Source of the DNA: Bacillus_CJ salitolerans
GTDB lineage: Bacteria > Bacillota > Bacilli > Bacillales > SA4
Direction: 5' to 3'
NCBI RefSeq assembly: GCF_042680805.1
Contig: NZ_JBHUEM010000045.1
Location: 124,001 to 188,000 of the forward strand
DNA: 64,000 bases
The position numbers and the translations under genes were made by a program. Within the stretch, counting starts at the first letter, position 1. The number at the start of each line of letters is the position of its first letter. The notes beneath the pieces were generated by a model. It was given only the letters and a program-made list of their open reading frames with translations. It had not been told where the DNA came from and searched no databases. Positions 32,880 to 42,351 of this stretch are shown here, one piece after another.

Positions 32880-34078
32880 GTATTTAGCCACTCCTTTATT
32901 TGTTCCTTATCATTTCTTATCTTACCGTTAACGACTGCTTCTTCAATACGTTCTATAGTCTTAGCTACCCATGGACCTGGGGATTGTTTGGACCACATTA
33001 TGATATCAGTTCCTTTAACTTGTAAATCTGTCCTTGAAAAAATTGGCAGGCTCATGTACGTTTCTTTGAATATATCCAATGTATTTTGTGCATGTTGATG
33101 CTGCACGATTAATTTTACTCGCTCAGTGGATAATGCAAGGTCAATACCCAACTTGTACATAAGTATTTTCGTCCAGCCATGTTTTTGTATATAAACAAGC
33201 GAATCAACAATGAGCGTGGTTTGCTTTATAACTTTAGTTGGGAGTTTCCAGCTCATTAGAAAGCTTTCACAATCTTTTACTTGTAAGAAATAACAAAAAA
33301 GAGCCCACAACTCTGCTCGTGTAAGCAGTAGAGAGGTGTCTACTTTCTCCCATTTCATTAATTGGTCTTTATAGTTGTTTACGTTTACTATGTAGTCGAC
33401 TAGACCGGTTTCTATTATTAAAGCTAATGCAGTATGACACGATTTACCTTTAAGGATTTTTTCAAATTCAGTCGTGATCCTTTCAATAGAGACATGTTTT
33501 AAATGTTCAGCATTTTTTTTTATGCCAAGTAATGTATCAGCTTCAACTTGAAAGGATAACTGACTATGAAATCGAACAGCTCTTAGCATACGCAGGGCAT
33601 CTTCATGAAAACGCTCACTTGGATCTCCAACTGTTTGGATTAATCGTTTCTGAATAGAAGCTTGTCCCTCAAAAGGATCAATCAGAACACCCTCACGGTC
33701 CATAGCAATGGCGTTCATTGTAAAATCTCTTCGTTTTAAATCTTCGTGAAGAGATTTTATAAAAGTAACTTCCTTAGGTCTACGATAATCTACATACTCT
33801 TCATCCATGCGAAAGGTAGTCACTTCATAAGGCGTATCCTGTAGTAATACAACGACTGTTCCGTGCTCAATGCCTACAGGCACTGTTTTAGAAAAGAGGT
33901 TCATTACTTCCTCAGGTTGCGCAGAGGTTGCAATATCTACATCACCTATTGTTCTCTCTAATAGCATGTCTCTAATTGCACCACCAACGAAATAGGCTTC
34001 ATATCCTTGATCAATTAAACGATTTAAAATATGCATTGGTCTTTGGAATTCTTCCTGAATCATCCTATCCACATCCAT
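32864..34078 (-). CDS. cca: CCA-adding tRNA nucleotidyltransferase
   Basis: A 404-residue class II nucleotidyltransferase that adds and repairs the CCA end of tRNA. N-terminal active-site features are YFVGGAIRDMLLERTIGDVDIATSA, the VTTFRMDEEYVDYRRP stretch, and EDLKRRDFTMNAIAM; then FHEDALRMLRAVRF. The ATG at 34078 overlaps the bshA stop as TGATG; a GTG at 34081 is the alternative. Gene order bshA-cca-birA matches B. subtilis. Confidence 0.95.
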   Translation of the reverse strand: MDVDRMIQEEFQRPMHILNRLIDQGYEAYFVGGAIRDMLLERTIGDVDIATSAQPEEVMNLFSKTVPVGIEHGTVVVLLQDTPYEVTTFRMDEEYVDYRRPKEVTFIKSLHEDLKRRDFTMNAIAMDREGVLIDPFEGQASIQKRLIQTVGDPSERFHEDALRMLRAVRFHSQLSFQVEADTLLGIKKNAEHLKHVSIERITTEFEKILKGKSCHTALALIIETGLVDYIVNVNNYKDQLMKWEKVDTSLLLTRAELWALFCYFLQVKDCESFLMSWKLPTKVIKQTTLIVDSLVYIQKHGWTKILMYKLGIDLALSTERVKLIVQHQHAQNTLDIFKETYMSLPIFSRTDLQVKGTDIIMWSKQSPGPWVAKTIERIEEAVVNGKIRNDKEQIKEWLNTCNLL

Positions 34079-35205
34079 CACATTCCTAAAGTCTCATAAT
34101 ATAGACGTTCATATTGTTCAACAATTTTTGTCGTATTGAAAAACTCTTTTACACGTTTTAGGGAGGCATCCGCCATTTTCCGATGTAAAACAGTATCGGA
34201 AAGGATCGAAATGGCTTTATCTGTAATTTCACCTATGTTTCCTACCTCGCAAAGGAACCCTGTTTCTCCATCCACAATAACTTCTGGAATCCCACCTACT
34301 CTTGTACCTATACATGGTACTCCACATGCCATTGCTTCAAGTAGAACTAGGCCAAAGCTTTCCTTTTCAGATAACAGAAGCTTTAGATCACTTATTGAAT
34401 ATAACTCTTCAACATTGTCTTGTTTCCCTAAAAATAATACGTGATTCGTCAGTCCTTTTTCTTTTACAAGACGATTTACAACCGTTAGTTCTGGTCCATC
34501 GCCTACTAAGAGTAATTTTGATGGAATAAATGCCTGTATCTTTTCAAACGCTTGGATCACATCTGATACCCTTTTAACTTGCCTGAAATTCGAAACGTGA
34601 ATCAGTATCTTTTCTTCAGGTAGAATCCCATACTCTCCTTTTAAATAACCTACATCTTTCTTATGGTAGACTCTTTCATCAACAAAATTATAAACAGGAA
34701 CTAAATCCTTTTCTGGTTTGAGTAAATCATATGTTTGTTCGATTAATTGTTTTGATACTGCCGTTACCTTATCTGACTTTTCAATGCCAAATTTGATTAA
34801 ATCACTAAGGGACGGATCATACCCTAAAACGGTGATGTCTGTTCCATGTAGAGTGGTAATAATTTTCACATCTCTATTCGCCATTTGTTTTGCTAACACC
34901 GCACAAACTGCATGTGGTACAGCATAATGAACATGTAATACATCCAACTCTTCTCGGTCAATTACCTCTGCCATCTTACTAGCTAATGCTAAATCATAAG
35001 GTGGGTATTGAAACACGGAGTAATGATTGACTTGTACCTCATGGTAATATATATTACAGTACACTTTGTTTAACCGAAAAGGAACACTGGAAGATATAAA
35101 ATGAATTTCATGTCCTCGTTCAGCCAACAACTTTCCTAGCTCTGTTGCAATAACCCCAGAACCACCAACCGTCGGATAGCATGTAATGCCAATTTTTAGC
35201 TTCAT
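34078..35205 (-). CDS. bshA: N-acetyl-alpha-D-glucosaminyl L-malate synthase (bacillithiol)
   Basis: A 375-residue GT4-family glycosyltransferase that joins UDP-GlcNAc and L-malate in the first step of bacillithiol synthesis. Visible features are ITCYPTVGGSGVIATELGK at the N-terminus, TTLHGTDITVLGYDPS, the VSNFRQVKRV stretch, and the GT4 signature EKESFGLVLLEAMACGVPCIGT. It overlaps bshB1 upstream by four bases and cca downstream by one. Confidence 0.96.
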   Translation of the reverse strand: MKLKIGITCYPTVGGSGVIATELGKLLAERGHEIHFISSSVPFRLNKVYCNIYYHEVQVNHYSVFQYPPYDLALASKMAEVIDREELDVLHVHYAVPHAVCAVLAKQMANRDVKIITTLHGTDITVLGYDPSLSDLIKFGIEKSDKVTAVSKQLIEQTYDLLKPEKDLVPVYNFVDERVYHKKDVGYLKGEYGILPEEKILIHVSNFRQVKRVSDVIQAFEKIQAFIPSKLLLVGDGPELTVVNRLVKEKGLTNHVLFLGKQDNVEELYSISDLKLLLSEKESFGLVLLEAMACGVPCIGTRVGGIPEVIVDGETGFLCEVGNIGEITDKAISILSDTVLHRKMADASLKRVKEFFNTTKIVEQYERLYYETLGM

Positions 35206-35933
35206 CGCCTCTCCCCTAACATGCCCTCCCCTATAAGAAGTGGCTTTTTACTTAAAAACCCTTCTGCATAAGATACACCGGCTTCTTGACCAAATATTTT
35301 CTCTCTATTGATAACTCTTTCAATATAGCCATTCATTAATGGTGTATCAATGCTTTCTGACGTCTTTATAAATTGACTTTCATACGCTTTTAAACTCTCT
35401 ATTTTAGAATCAATACTCTTACTGATATCAATTAGGAATTGCGGAGGATGAAAACCATTAATAAAATAATAAAAGGTGTTATTAATCTTATGAGCAGGCA
35501 GAGATTCTGATACTTCATACTTTTTTATTCCTGCAGAAAATACTGCTTCCTCTATAATTTGTGTACAATTCCCATGGTCAGGGTGACGATCGATAGAGTA
35601 CGGCGTAAAAATAAAAGTAGGACGATACTTCCTAATCACATAAACGACTCGTTTAATTGCCTCCTCCGTAAGAAATAACCCTCTGTCTGGAAGCCTTATG
35701 TTTATCCGCATATCTATACCTAAAATAGCTGCAGCCTTTTCTGCCTCAACATGTCGAGTGGCAACATCACCGTTTGATGATAGCTCTGCTTCTGTTAAAT
35801 CACATATCCCGATCTTCCAGCCCAGCTTTTTGTATTTAGCAATTGTTCCAGCCATTCCAATTTCAACATCATCAGCATGTGCTCCAAATGCTAAAATATC
35901 TAGTTTATTTGGATTCCTTTGATTTTTGTTCAT
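35202..35933 (-). CDS. bshB1: Bacillithiol biosynthesis deacetylase BshB1
   Basis: A 243-residue zinc-dependent LmbE-type deacetylase that removes the acetyl group from GlcNAc-malate. The metal motif is AFGAHADDVEIGMAGT near the N-terminus and HPDH appears in SIDRHPDHGNC. The ATG at 35933 (NKNQRNPNK) is chosen; its start lies 29 bases inside the 3' end of mgsA. It forms a unit with bshA, as in B. subtilis (ypjG-ypjH). Confidence 0.94.
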   Translation of the reverse strand: MNKNQRNPNKLDILAFGAHADDVEIGMAGTIAKYKKLGWKIGICDLTEAELSSNGDVATRHVEAEKAAAILGIDMRINIRLPDRGLFLTEEAIKRVVYVIRKYRPTFIFTPYSIDRHPDHGNCTQIIEEAVFSAGIKKYEVSESLPAHKINNTFYYFINGFHPPQFLIDISKSIDSKIESLKAYESQFIKTSESIDTPLMNGYIERVINREKIFGQEAGVSYAEGFLSKKPLLIGEGMLGERR

Positions 35934-36324
35934 GTACCAATGTCCTCCAACCAAAATCTCCTCTTTCAAGCCCATGAATCAATATCTCTGCCGTACCCAT
36001 ATTTGTAGCAAGTGGAATATTATAAACATCACACAGCCTTAAAAGAGCCGTTATATCAGGTTCATGTGGTTGAGCAGTTAATGGGTCTCGGAAAAAGAAT
36101 ACGGCATCCATTTCATTTTTGGCGATTAATGCACCAATCTCTTGGTCTCCACCAAGAGGACCTGATTGAAGTCTAGTAATTCGTAAGCCTGTTGCTTCCA
36201 TAATTCTTAATCCTGTCGTTCCAGTTGCAAAAAGCTCATGTTTTTGAAATACATTTTTATAGGCTGTTGCAAATTGAACAAGGTCTGTCTTCTTGTTATC
36301 ATGAGCTATTAAAGCAATTTTCAT
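35905..36324 (-). CDS. mgsA: Methylglyoxal synthase
   Basis: A 139-residue enzyme converting dihydroxyacetone phosphate to methylglyoxal. It shows IALIAHDNKK at the N-terminus, ATGTTGLRIMEATGL, GPLGGDQEIGALI, and the catalytic-region FFRDPLTAQPHEPDI with NMGTAEI. It sits between dapB and bshB1; bacillithiol is involved in methylglyoxal detoxification, so the neighbourhood is functionally sensible. Confidence 0.96.
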   Translation of the reverse strand: MKIALIAHDNKKTDLVQFATAYKNVFQKHELFATGTTGLRIMEATGLRITRLQSGPLGGDQEIGALIAKNEMDAVFFFRDPLTAQPHEPDITALLRLCDVYNIPLATNMGTAEILIHGLERGDFGWRTLVHEQKSKESK

Positions 36325-36336
36325 AGGTCTTCTCCT

Positions 36337-37137
36337 TTACTCTAGAATATTTTCAAGACCATATACTAGTAAATCAATTTTCATTACCGTATCTATTGCT
36401 AACTTAACTCCAGACATGAAAGAAGCGCGATTATATGAATCATGCCTTATCGTTAAGGTTTGACCTTCACCACCAAATAAAACTTCCTGGTGTGCAACTA
36501 GGCCTGGCAACCTTACACTATGTAGTCGTATGCCGTCATACTCGGCTCCTCTAGCCCCTTCAATGTGTTCATATTCATTAGGATGTCCCTGTTTTTTTGA
36601 ATCTCTAACTTGAGCTATTAATTCAGCTGTTTTAATACCAGTTCCACTAGGAGCATCTAGTTTTTGATCATGGTGAAGCTCTATTATTTCAATATCTTGA
36701 AAATACTTAGCAGCCATTTGTGAGAATTTCATCATTAATATAGCACCGACTGCAAAATTCGGAGCAATAATGGCACCTAGCTTCTTATCCTCCACTAGTA
36801 GTTCAAGTTCCTTTAAATCATCCTGGGTAAATCCAGTTGTACCTACTACCGGCCTCACACCATATTGAATCGCAATCTTTATATGAGCTCTACCAATTTC
36901 TGGCGTTGTTAAATCGAGTAACACGTCAGCATTTACTTCTTGTAGGCATCGTTCTAAGTCTGTAAAAATGACGGCATCTAAAGGTGGGAGACCCTCAATA
37001 TCAGAGATTTTTTTACCTTCGTTTGTTCTATCTACAGCACCTACTAGTATGAAATGTTCCGTTTTATGTATCAACTCAAGTGCTTCTCGGCCCATTCTAC
37101 CACGTGGGCCAGCAATCACAATTTTAATAGGCTCCAT
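36337..37137 (-). CDS. dapB: 4-hydroxy-tetrahydrodipicolinate reductase
   Basis: A 266-residue NAD(P)H-dependent enzyme of the lysine/diaminopimelate and dipicolinate pathways (B. subtilis 267 aa). It has the Rossmann motif VIAGPRGRMGREAL, the DLTTPEIGRAH stretch, PVVGTTGF, APNFAVGAILM, and the active-site block ELHHDQKLDAPSGT. The ATG at 37137 follows GGAG. Confidence 0.96.
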   Translation of the reverse strand: MEPIKIVIAGPRGRMGREALELIHKTEHFILVGAVDRTNEGKKISDIEGLPPLDAVIFTDLERCLQEVNADVLLDLTTPEIGRAHIKIAIQYGVRPVVGTTGFTQDDLKELELLVEDKKLGAIIAPNFAVGAILMMKFSQMAAKYFQDIEIIELHHDQKLDAPSGTGIKTAELIAQVRDSKKQGHPNEYEHIEGARGAEYDGIRLHSVRLPGLVAHQEVLFGGEGQTLTIRHDSYNRASFMSGVKLAIDTVMKIDLLVYGLENILE

Positions 37138-37154
37138 CAATATCACTCCAAATT

Positions 37155-37478
37155 TTATTGTTTTTTAGTCCAGCGATCTTTATCTCTTGTCTTAAACTTC
37201 TTCATGACCAGTTCATGTGATTCTTCTAAATCAATATGTAGAGAATTTGCAAGGCAAGTTAAGACAAATAACATATCTCCTACTTCTTGCTCCATCGACT
37301 TTTCATCCTCTGAAGTTTTTTTTGGCTTTTCTCCATAATAGTGATTTACCTCTCTAGCTAATTCTCCTAGTTCTTCGGTTAAACGAGCAAGCATAGCTAA
37401 AGGACTAAAATAACCTTCCTTAAATTGTCCTATGTAATCATCGACTTCCTGTTGAATTTCCTTCATCGTTTTAGGCAC
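37155..37478 (-). CDS. ypjD: MazG-type nucleotide pyrophosphohydrolase YpjD
   Basis: A 107-residue all-alpha NTP pyrophosphatase of the MazG superfamily. The metal-binding pattern EELGELAREVNH and EQEVGDMLFVLTCLAN is intact. The GTG at 37478 is taken as start (PKTMKEIQ..), which aligns with the B. subtilis N-terminus. It is 17 bases upstream of dapB. Substrate unknown. Confidence 0.9.
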   Translation of the reverse strand: MPKTMKEIQQEVDDYIGQFKEGYFSPLAMLARLTEELGELAREVNHYYGEKPKKTSEDEKSMEQEVGDMLFVLTCLANSLHIDLEESHELVMKKFKTRDKDRWTKKQ

Positions 37479-37631
37479 ACAAATCACCTCACATTTTCTT
37501 CTTTCATGTTAGCTAAAAGATGGATATTTGACAAATATTTAACTTACAGAAATGGTTAAATTGCTATAATAGAACGAAATCATCTATAATAGTGACGGAC
37601 TATTATTTCATACATACTGGGGGATTTTGCA

Positions 37632-38507
37632 TTGTTTGGTCGTATAAGAGTCGTAAATATTCTATTTATTTTACTAGGTTCTGCTATTTTTTCCTTTGGA
37701 CTTGTTACTTTTAATATGCAACATAACCTAGCAGAAGGTGGCTTTACTGGAATCACCTTACTTTTATTCTTCTTATTTGAATTCGATCCATCCATTACAA
37801 ATTTACTATTAAATATTCCTTTATTTGTGATAGGGTGGAAAATTTTAGGAAGAACTTCCTTTATTTACACAATTATTGGTACTGTCAGTGTATCGGTTTT
37901 TTTATGGATATTCCAAAGGTATCCAATGTTGATTCATTTAGAAAATGATATGACATTAGTCGCCTTATTTGCAGGTGTATTCATTGGAGTTGGACTCGGA
38001 ATCATTTTTAGATACGGTGGTACAACAGGTGGAGTAGATATCATTGCGAGACTAACCCACAAGTATATTGGATGGAGTATGGGAAAAACGATGTTTCTAT
38101 TTGATTTATTTGTGATTGCGCTTTCCATTGTTACGTATTTGTCCTACCGTGAAGGAATGTATACGCTAGTAGCAGTCTTTATTGGGGCTAGAGTAATTGA
38201 TTTTATGCAAGAAGGGGCATACTCTGCTAAGGGAGCAACCATTATCTCAGACAAAAACAATGAGATTGCCGATGCCATTATGAAGGAAATGGAGCGAGGC
38301 GTTACAATCCTTAAAGGACAAGGTTCGTTTACAAAGCTAGATAAAGAGGTACTCTATTGTGTAGTAGGAAGAAATGAAATCGTAAAATTAAAAAACATCA
38401 TTACATACATAGATCCACATGCTTTTGTTGCTGTATCGGATGTACATGATGTATTAGGAGAAGGGTTTACTTTAGATGAAAATAAAAATCCGCTGAGGGA
38501 TGAATAA
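37632..38507 (+). CDS. ypjC: YitT/DUF2179 family membrane protein YpjC
   Basis: A 291-residue membrane protein: about five hydrophobic helices (residues 8-165) with FNMQHNLAEGGFTGI and RYGGTTGGVDIIARL, and then a cytosolic DUF2179 domain (AYSAKGATIISDKNNEIADAI to KLKNIITYIDPHAFVAVSDVHDVLGEGF). TTG start at 37632 with GGGGGA seven bases upstream. It is on the opposite strand from its neighbours. A shorter paralogue lies at 7268. Confidence 0.9.
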   Translation: MFGRIRVVNILFILLGSAIFSFGLVTFNMQHNLAEGGFTGITLLLFFLFEFDPSITNLLLNIPLFVIGWKILGRTSFIYTIIGTVSVSVFLWIFQRYPMLIHLENDMTLVALFAGVFIGVGLGIIFRYGGTTGGVDIIARLTHKYIGWSMGKTMFLFDLFVIALSIVTYLSYREGMYTLVAVFIGARVIDFMQEGAYSAKGATIISDKNNEIADAIMKEMERGVTILKGQGSFTKLDKEVLYCVVGRNEIVKLKNIITYIDPHAFVAVSDVHDVLGEGFTLDENKNPLRDE

Positions 38508-38538
38508 TCATCAAAAGTTAGAAGATGAATACTATACA

Positions 38539-38580
38539 AAAAAAAATGTCCTACCTGGTAATCAAGTAGGACATTTTTTT
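38539..38580. terminator. Bidirectional terminator, ypjC/yugP
   Basis: AAAAAAATGTCCTAC pairs with GTAGGACATTTTTTT, between convergent genes. Confidence 0.93.
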
Positions 38581-39256
38581 AATCTTCGTTATTCATACCT
38601 GTATAAATTAAGATTAGTCGAACTAATTCTAATACAGCTACGAGTGCTGCTGCAACATATGTTAACGCTGCTGCATTTAATACTTTGCGTGTATCTCGCT
38701 CTTCCTCATTTCTAATAATTCCAGCCGATACCATTTCATTCATTGCACGATTAGAGGCATCGAACTCAACTGGCAAAGTAACTATTTGGAACACAACAGC
38801 TACTGCCATAAATACGATACCAAGTAATACTAAACCACTTATACTAGCAAGGAATCCAATTAAAATAAGAATCCAAGAGAAATTAGATCCAATATTAGCA
38901 ACAGGAACTAATGCATGTCTAAAGCGCAAGAATGCGTATTCTTGTTGGTCTTGAATTGCATGTCCTACTTCGTGAGCAGCCACTGCAGCTCCTGCAATAG
39001 AATCACCGTGATAGTTATGACTAGAAAGTCTTACTGTTTTTGAGCGTGGATCATAGTGATCAGAAAGCATACCAGGTGTTTCTTCAATCCCTACATGGTA
39101 TAATCCGTTGTCATCAAGAATCTTTCTAGCTACTTGTGCCCCATTCATTCCTGATGAAGAACTTACTTTCGAGTATTTCTTATAGGCGCTCTTTACTCTC
39201 ATTTGAGCCCATAATGGAATTATGATGATTAAGGCAAAATAAATAATAAAACTCAT
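38579..39256 (-). CDS. yugP: YugP-type zinc metallopeptidase
   Basis: A 225-residue membrane protein of the Zn_peptidase_2 family. It has an N-terminal helix, the zinc motif AAHEVGHAIQDQ near residue 92, a hydrophobic pair of helices (about 120-160), and the EFDASNRAMNEM segment typical of the family. In B. subtilis a homologue is called YugP. Probably membrane-associated proteolysis or quality control; substrate unknown. Confidence 0.9.
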   Translation of the reverse strand: MSFIIYFALIIIIPLWAQMRVKSAYKKYSKVSSSSGMNGAQVARKILDDNGLYHVGIEETPGMLSDHYDPRSKTVRLSSHNYHGDSIAGAAVAAHEVGHAIQDQQEYAFLRFRHALVPVANIGSNFSWILILIGFLASISGLVLLGIVFMAVAVVFQIVTLPVEFDASNRAMNEMVSAGIIRNEEERDTRKVLNAAALTYVAAALVAVLELVRLILIYTGMNNED

Positions 39257-39333
39257 TGTTCATCCTCCATGATAGCAATATACTTAGTTATATTCTAATC
39301 GTGATGATAACGAGTGTCAATTAATTCGCAGTA

Positions 39334-40122
39334 TTAGTCATTTAATCGCTTTCTCGCTGCATGTTTTTCTTTATCACCCTTATATTTTCTCCAACCTACG
39401 TAAGTTAATGTAAGGATGATAGCACTTCCAGTTGAAATCATCACCCAAATTAACGATGGATCTGCATCGTCCTTTTTCATTTGCTTAAACATTCTCGTTA
39501 ATTCCTCTTCAATTACATTCATGTGATCCATTTTGGAATCGTTTGTTAAAAATTCACCTCGATATTTATCTAGAAATGTAACAAAACTATCGATTCGCTG
39601 TGAATCCTCAGCCTCTAGATCCAGTCTTACGCTTGGATAAATCATTTGATATTTACCTAAAAATTCATTTAACTGGTGATTAAAATGTTGACTATTCCCT
39701 TCACTTACAGCCTCTTTCATCGATTGGAAAGTTGTCATGACAGAACCTTCCATTTCCGTCCATAATGGTTGGTGCTCTGACTCAATAGCATCGACAACTA
39801 GTCGAAAAGTTGTTACAGATTGGACACGCTCCTCATGAGGCATTGAAATAGTAGTAAGTGCAAGACTAGCGTCTTCATATGTAGCTGTTATGATTCGTAA
39901 TTCATCCATAGATAGCATAGACTCATGACTCAGAAGCTTTGAAAACTGGTCAGAGAAATACGATAATAATTTGCTTGCATCTTCATACTTTTGTTGTTTA
40001 ACAAGCTGAAGTGCCTGGTCTGCCACTATATCGAGGTCTTCCCAGTTATGTGTATGATTCGCATGACTAACTGAAGGCATGATAGCAAATATAATGGCCA
40101 ATATCATCATCATTTTTTTCAT
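39334..40122 (-). CDS. ypjB: Sporulation-related protein YpjB
   Basis: A 262-residue protein with an N-terminal signal peptide (KKMMMILAIIFAIMPSVSHA), a helical extracytoplasmic part with many Leu/Glu heptads, and a C-terminal membrane anchor (about residues 225-245) followed by a basic tail. GGGGGGG precedes the ATG at 40122. Length and position agree with B. subtilis YpjB, which I recall as linked to sporulation. Confidence 0.88.
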   Translation of the reverse strand: MKKMMMILAIIFAIMPSVSHANHTHNWEDLDIVADQALQLVKQQKYEDASKLLSYFSDQFSKLLSHESMLSMDELRIITATYEDASLALTTISMPHEERVQSVTTFRLVVDAIESEHQPLWTEMEGSVMTTFQSMKEAVSEGNSQHFNHQLNEFLGKYQMIYPSVRLDLEAEDSQRIDSFVTFLDKYRGEFLTNDSKMDHMNVIEEELTRMFKQMKKDDADPSLIWVMISTGSAIILTLTYVGWRKYKGDKEKHAARKRLND

Positions 40123-40180
40123 ACTTGTCCCCCCCCTAACTACTAATAGATTGTATGAAGGGTAGGACAAGAGTAGACCT

Positions 40181-40771
40181 TTACAAGGTTAATTGAGTGC
40201 GATTTTTTTTAAGACATAAATAATATGTAATCACTAATGCTGTAATACTCAACCAAAACGTAAAATAGCCAATTTGGGGTATGTAGTCATCTAATCTATA
40301 TTTCGGATACATAAAGAAAACATAGTCAATGACATCATTATGTAACGTCCAGATACCAGCTATTACTAGATGAATCCACTTTATCCGGTAATAAGGGGCA
40401 TACAATAACCCTTGTACTGCCATTGCACCATGAGAAATGATTAACATATAGCCAGCCCAGGAAAGGCTACCATGTATAATTAATACGAGTACATTCATCA
40501 CTACTGCCCATAATCCATACTTAAATAATGTCACAATTGCAAGTGCTTCAAATAAAGGAGCATTTTTTTTCATGATAAAGGCTATAAGAACAAAGACAAA
40601 GAATAATGAGGCTGTCGGACTATCAGGTACAAATATAAAAAAAATAGAAGGGGTTTGTTCTAGTTGCCACCCATACCAATCATATCCATAAATGGTCCCG
40701 CCAATGTTTATAAATAGCAGTAGCCAAAGAAACCATTTTTTACTTAGAAACATTTGAAACCATTTCAACAT
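40181..40771 (-). CDS. ypjA: YpjA family membrane protein (DUF1405)
   Basis: A 196-residue integral membrane protein with about six hydrophobic segments. The conserved-looking GGTIYGYDWYGWQLEQTP and IFVPDSPTASLFFV stretches fit DUF1405. The ATG at 40771 follows AGGAG. It is between qcrC and ypjB as in B. subtilis. Function unknown. Confidence 0.88.
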   Translation of the reverse strand: MLKWFQMFLSKKWFLWLLLFINIGGTIYGYDWYGWQLEQTPSIFFIFVPDSPTASLFFVFVLIAFIMKKNAPLFEALAIVTLFKYGLWAVVMNVLVLIIHGSLSWAGYMLIISHGAMAVQGLLYAPYYRIKWIHLVIAGIWTLHNDVIDYVFFMYPKYRLDDYIPQIGYFTFWLSITALVITYYLCLKKNRTQLTL

Positions 40772-40816
40772 AAGTATCACTCCTTTTGGAATCTCTACCC
40801 TAGATTCTTTGTAGTC

Positions 40817-40846
40817 AAAAAAAGCTGACGTTAATCGTCAGCTTTT
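40817..40846 (-). terminator. Terminator of the qcr operon
   Basis: AAAAGCTGACG pairs with CGTCAGCTTTT around TTAAT/ATTAA, with T's continuing on the minus strand. Confidence 0.9.
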
Positions 40847-40851
40847 CGTAA

Positions 40852-41622
40852 CTATTCTTCTTTGCCGATATTTACAACAAACTCAGCAAGCTTTTGTAGT
40901 TCTTCATCGGTACCTTTAAAGATGCCACTTGGCATGTTCCCTTGACCGTTTTTTGCAATATTTGCAATTTCTTCTGCCGTTAAATCAAGACCAACAAGTG
41001 TTGGTGCTGCAGGTCCACCAGCAAGGTTATTACCATGACATGATAAACAGGTATTAGCTTCAAGGATTTTGTATCCTTCTGCTTCTGTATCAATGGCAAC
41101 CTCCTCAACGATTTTACCCATCTCAGCTTTTGCTTCCCAGTCTGTTTGAGCTACCGATTCCCAAGTTAGGAAAATCGTTGCAGCAACACCTAGTAACATC
41201 ATACCTACTGCGACAGGACGTTTTGTAGGACGTCGTTCCGGTCCACGGTCCAAAAATGGAGCTAGCATTAGTGCACCAAATGCTAAACCTGGCATTATAA
41301 TTGCACCAATTACTGTATAAGGACCAGCTGCAAACTCATATTTTAAAAGTTGATAAAGGAATAAGAAATACCAGTCAGGTAATGGAATATACCCAGTATC
41401 AGTTGGATCTGCCAAACGCTCCAATGGTGGTTGATGTGCAACTGTTAAACATAGAAAACCAATTAAGAAAACAGAACCTACTAACCATTCCTTCAATAGA
41501 AAGTTAGGCCAAAAGGCTTCTGTTTTACCAGGAAATTCAGAATAATCCTTCGGAATATTCGGTTTACGTTCAGCAGGAACGCGCGAATCCCCAACAAATT
41601 TCATACCTTTTCCACGATGCAT
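40852..41622 (-). CDS. qcrC: Menaquinol:cytochrome c oxidoreductase, cytochrome b/c subunit
   Basis: A 256-residue fusion of the C-terminal part of cytochrome b (three hydrophobic helices, about residues 47-150, with the PPLERLADPTDTGYIPLPDWYFLF stretch) and a C-type cytochrome domain. The haem c site is CLSCHG near residue 193 and the Met ligand is in GNMPSG. Together with QcrA and QcrB it makes the bc complex of the Bacillus respiratory chain. Confidence 0.97.
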   Translation of the reverse strand: MHRGKGMKFVGDSRVPAERKPNIPKDYSEFPGKTEAFWPNFLLKEWLVGSVFLIGFLCLTVAHQPPLERLADPTDTGYIPLPDWYFLFLYQLLKYEFAAGPYTVIGAIIMPGLAFGALMLAPFLDRGPERRPTKRPVAVGMMLLGVAATIFLTWESVAQTDWEAKAEMGKIVEEVAIDTEAEGYKILEANTCLSCHGNNLAGGPAAPTLVGLDLTAEEIANIAKNGQGNMPSGIFKGTDEELQKLAEFVVNIGKEE

Positions 41623-41673
41623 TTGAAATTCCCCTCCTTTTGTAAGGTGGTTATATTTTTAGTAGACCTAGTA

Positions 41674-42348
41674 TTATAGTGGTCCTGAAATACCTTGCTT
41701 TCGAATCATAATAAAGTGGGCTCCCATTAACCCTAGTAATGCACCAGGCAAGAAGAAAACGTGGATTGCAAAGAAACGAGTTAACGTTTGAGCACCTACG
41801 ATTTCAGGGTGACCAGCTAATAAAGTTTTTGCCATCTCACCAATAAATGGTGTTGCAGCTGCAATCTCTAAACCTACCTTCGTTGCAAATAGTGCCTTCA
41901 TATCCCATGGTAATAAATATCCAGTGAAACCAAGTCCTAACATTACGAAGAAGATAAGAACTCCTACTACCCAGTTTAATTCACGCGGCTTTTTATATGC
42001 ACCTTGGAAAAACACACGAAGAGTATGTAGGAACATCATTACGATTACCAAACTTGCTCCCCAGTGGTGCATACCACGAACAATTTGTCCAAATGCTACT
42101 GAATTTTGTAAATAGTATACTGATTCCCATGCATTCTTAATATCAGGTACATAATACATTGTTAAAAACATACCAGATAAAATTTGGATAACTGTTACGA
42201 AGAATGTTAATCCACCAAAACAGTATACAAATGCAGAGAAGTGATGAGCAGGGTTAACGTGTTCAGGAACCTCATGGTCCGCAATATCGCGCCACATCGG
42301 CGTAATATCTAAACGCTCATCTACCCAATCATAAATCTTGTTTAACAT
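41674..42348 (-). CDS. qcrB: Menaquinol:cytochrome c oxidoreductase, cytochrome b6-like subunit
   Basis: A 224-residue membrane protein with four helices and the two haem-ligand His pairs of cytochrome b6 (VRGMHHWGASLVI and the AIHVFFLPGALLGLMGAHFIMIRKQG region). The quinone-site YLLPWDMKALFATKVG is present. It ends 51 bases before qcrC. Confidence 0.97.
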   Translation of the reverse strand: MLNKIYDWVDERLDITPMWRDIADHEVPEHVNPAHHFSAFVYCFGGLTFFVTVIQILSGMFLTMYYVPDIKNAWESVYYLQNSVAFGQIVRGMHHWGASLVIVMMFLHTLRVFFQGAYKKPRELNWVVGVLIFFVMLGLGFTGYLLPWDMKALFATKVGLEIAAATPFIGEMAKTLLAGHPEIVGAQTLTRFFAIHVFFLPGALLGLMGAHFIMIRKQGISGPL

Positions 42349-42351
42349 CTA

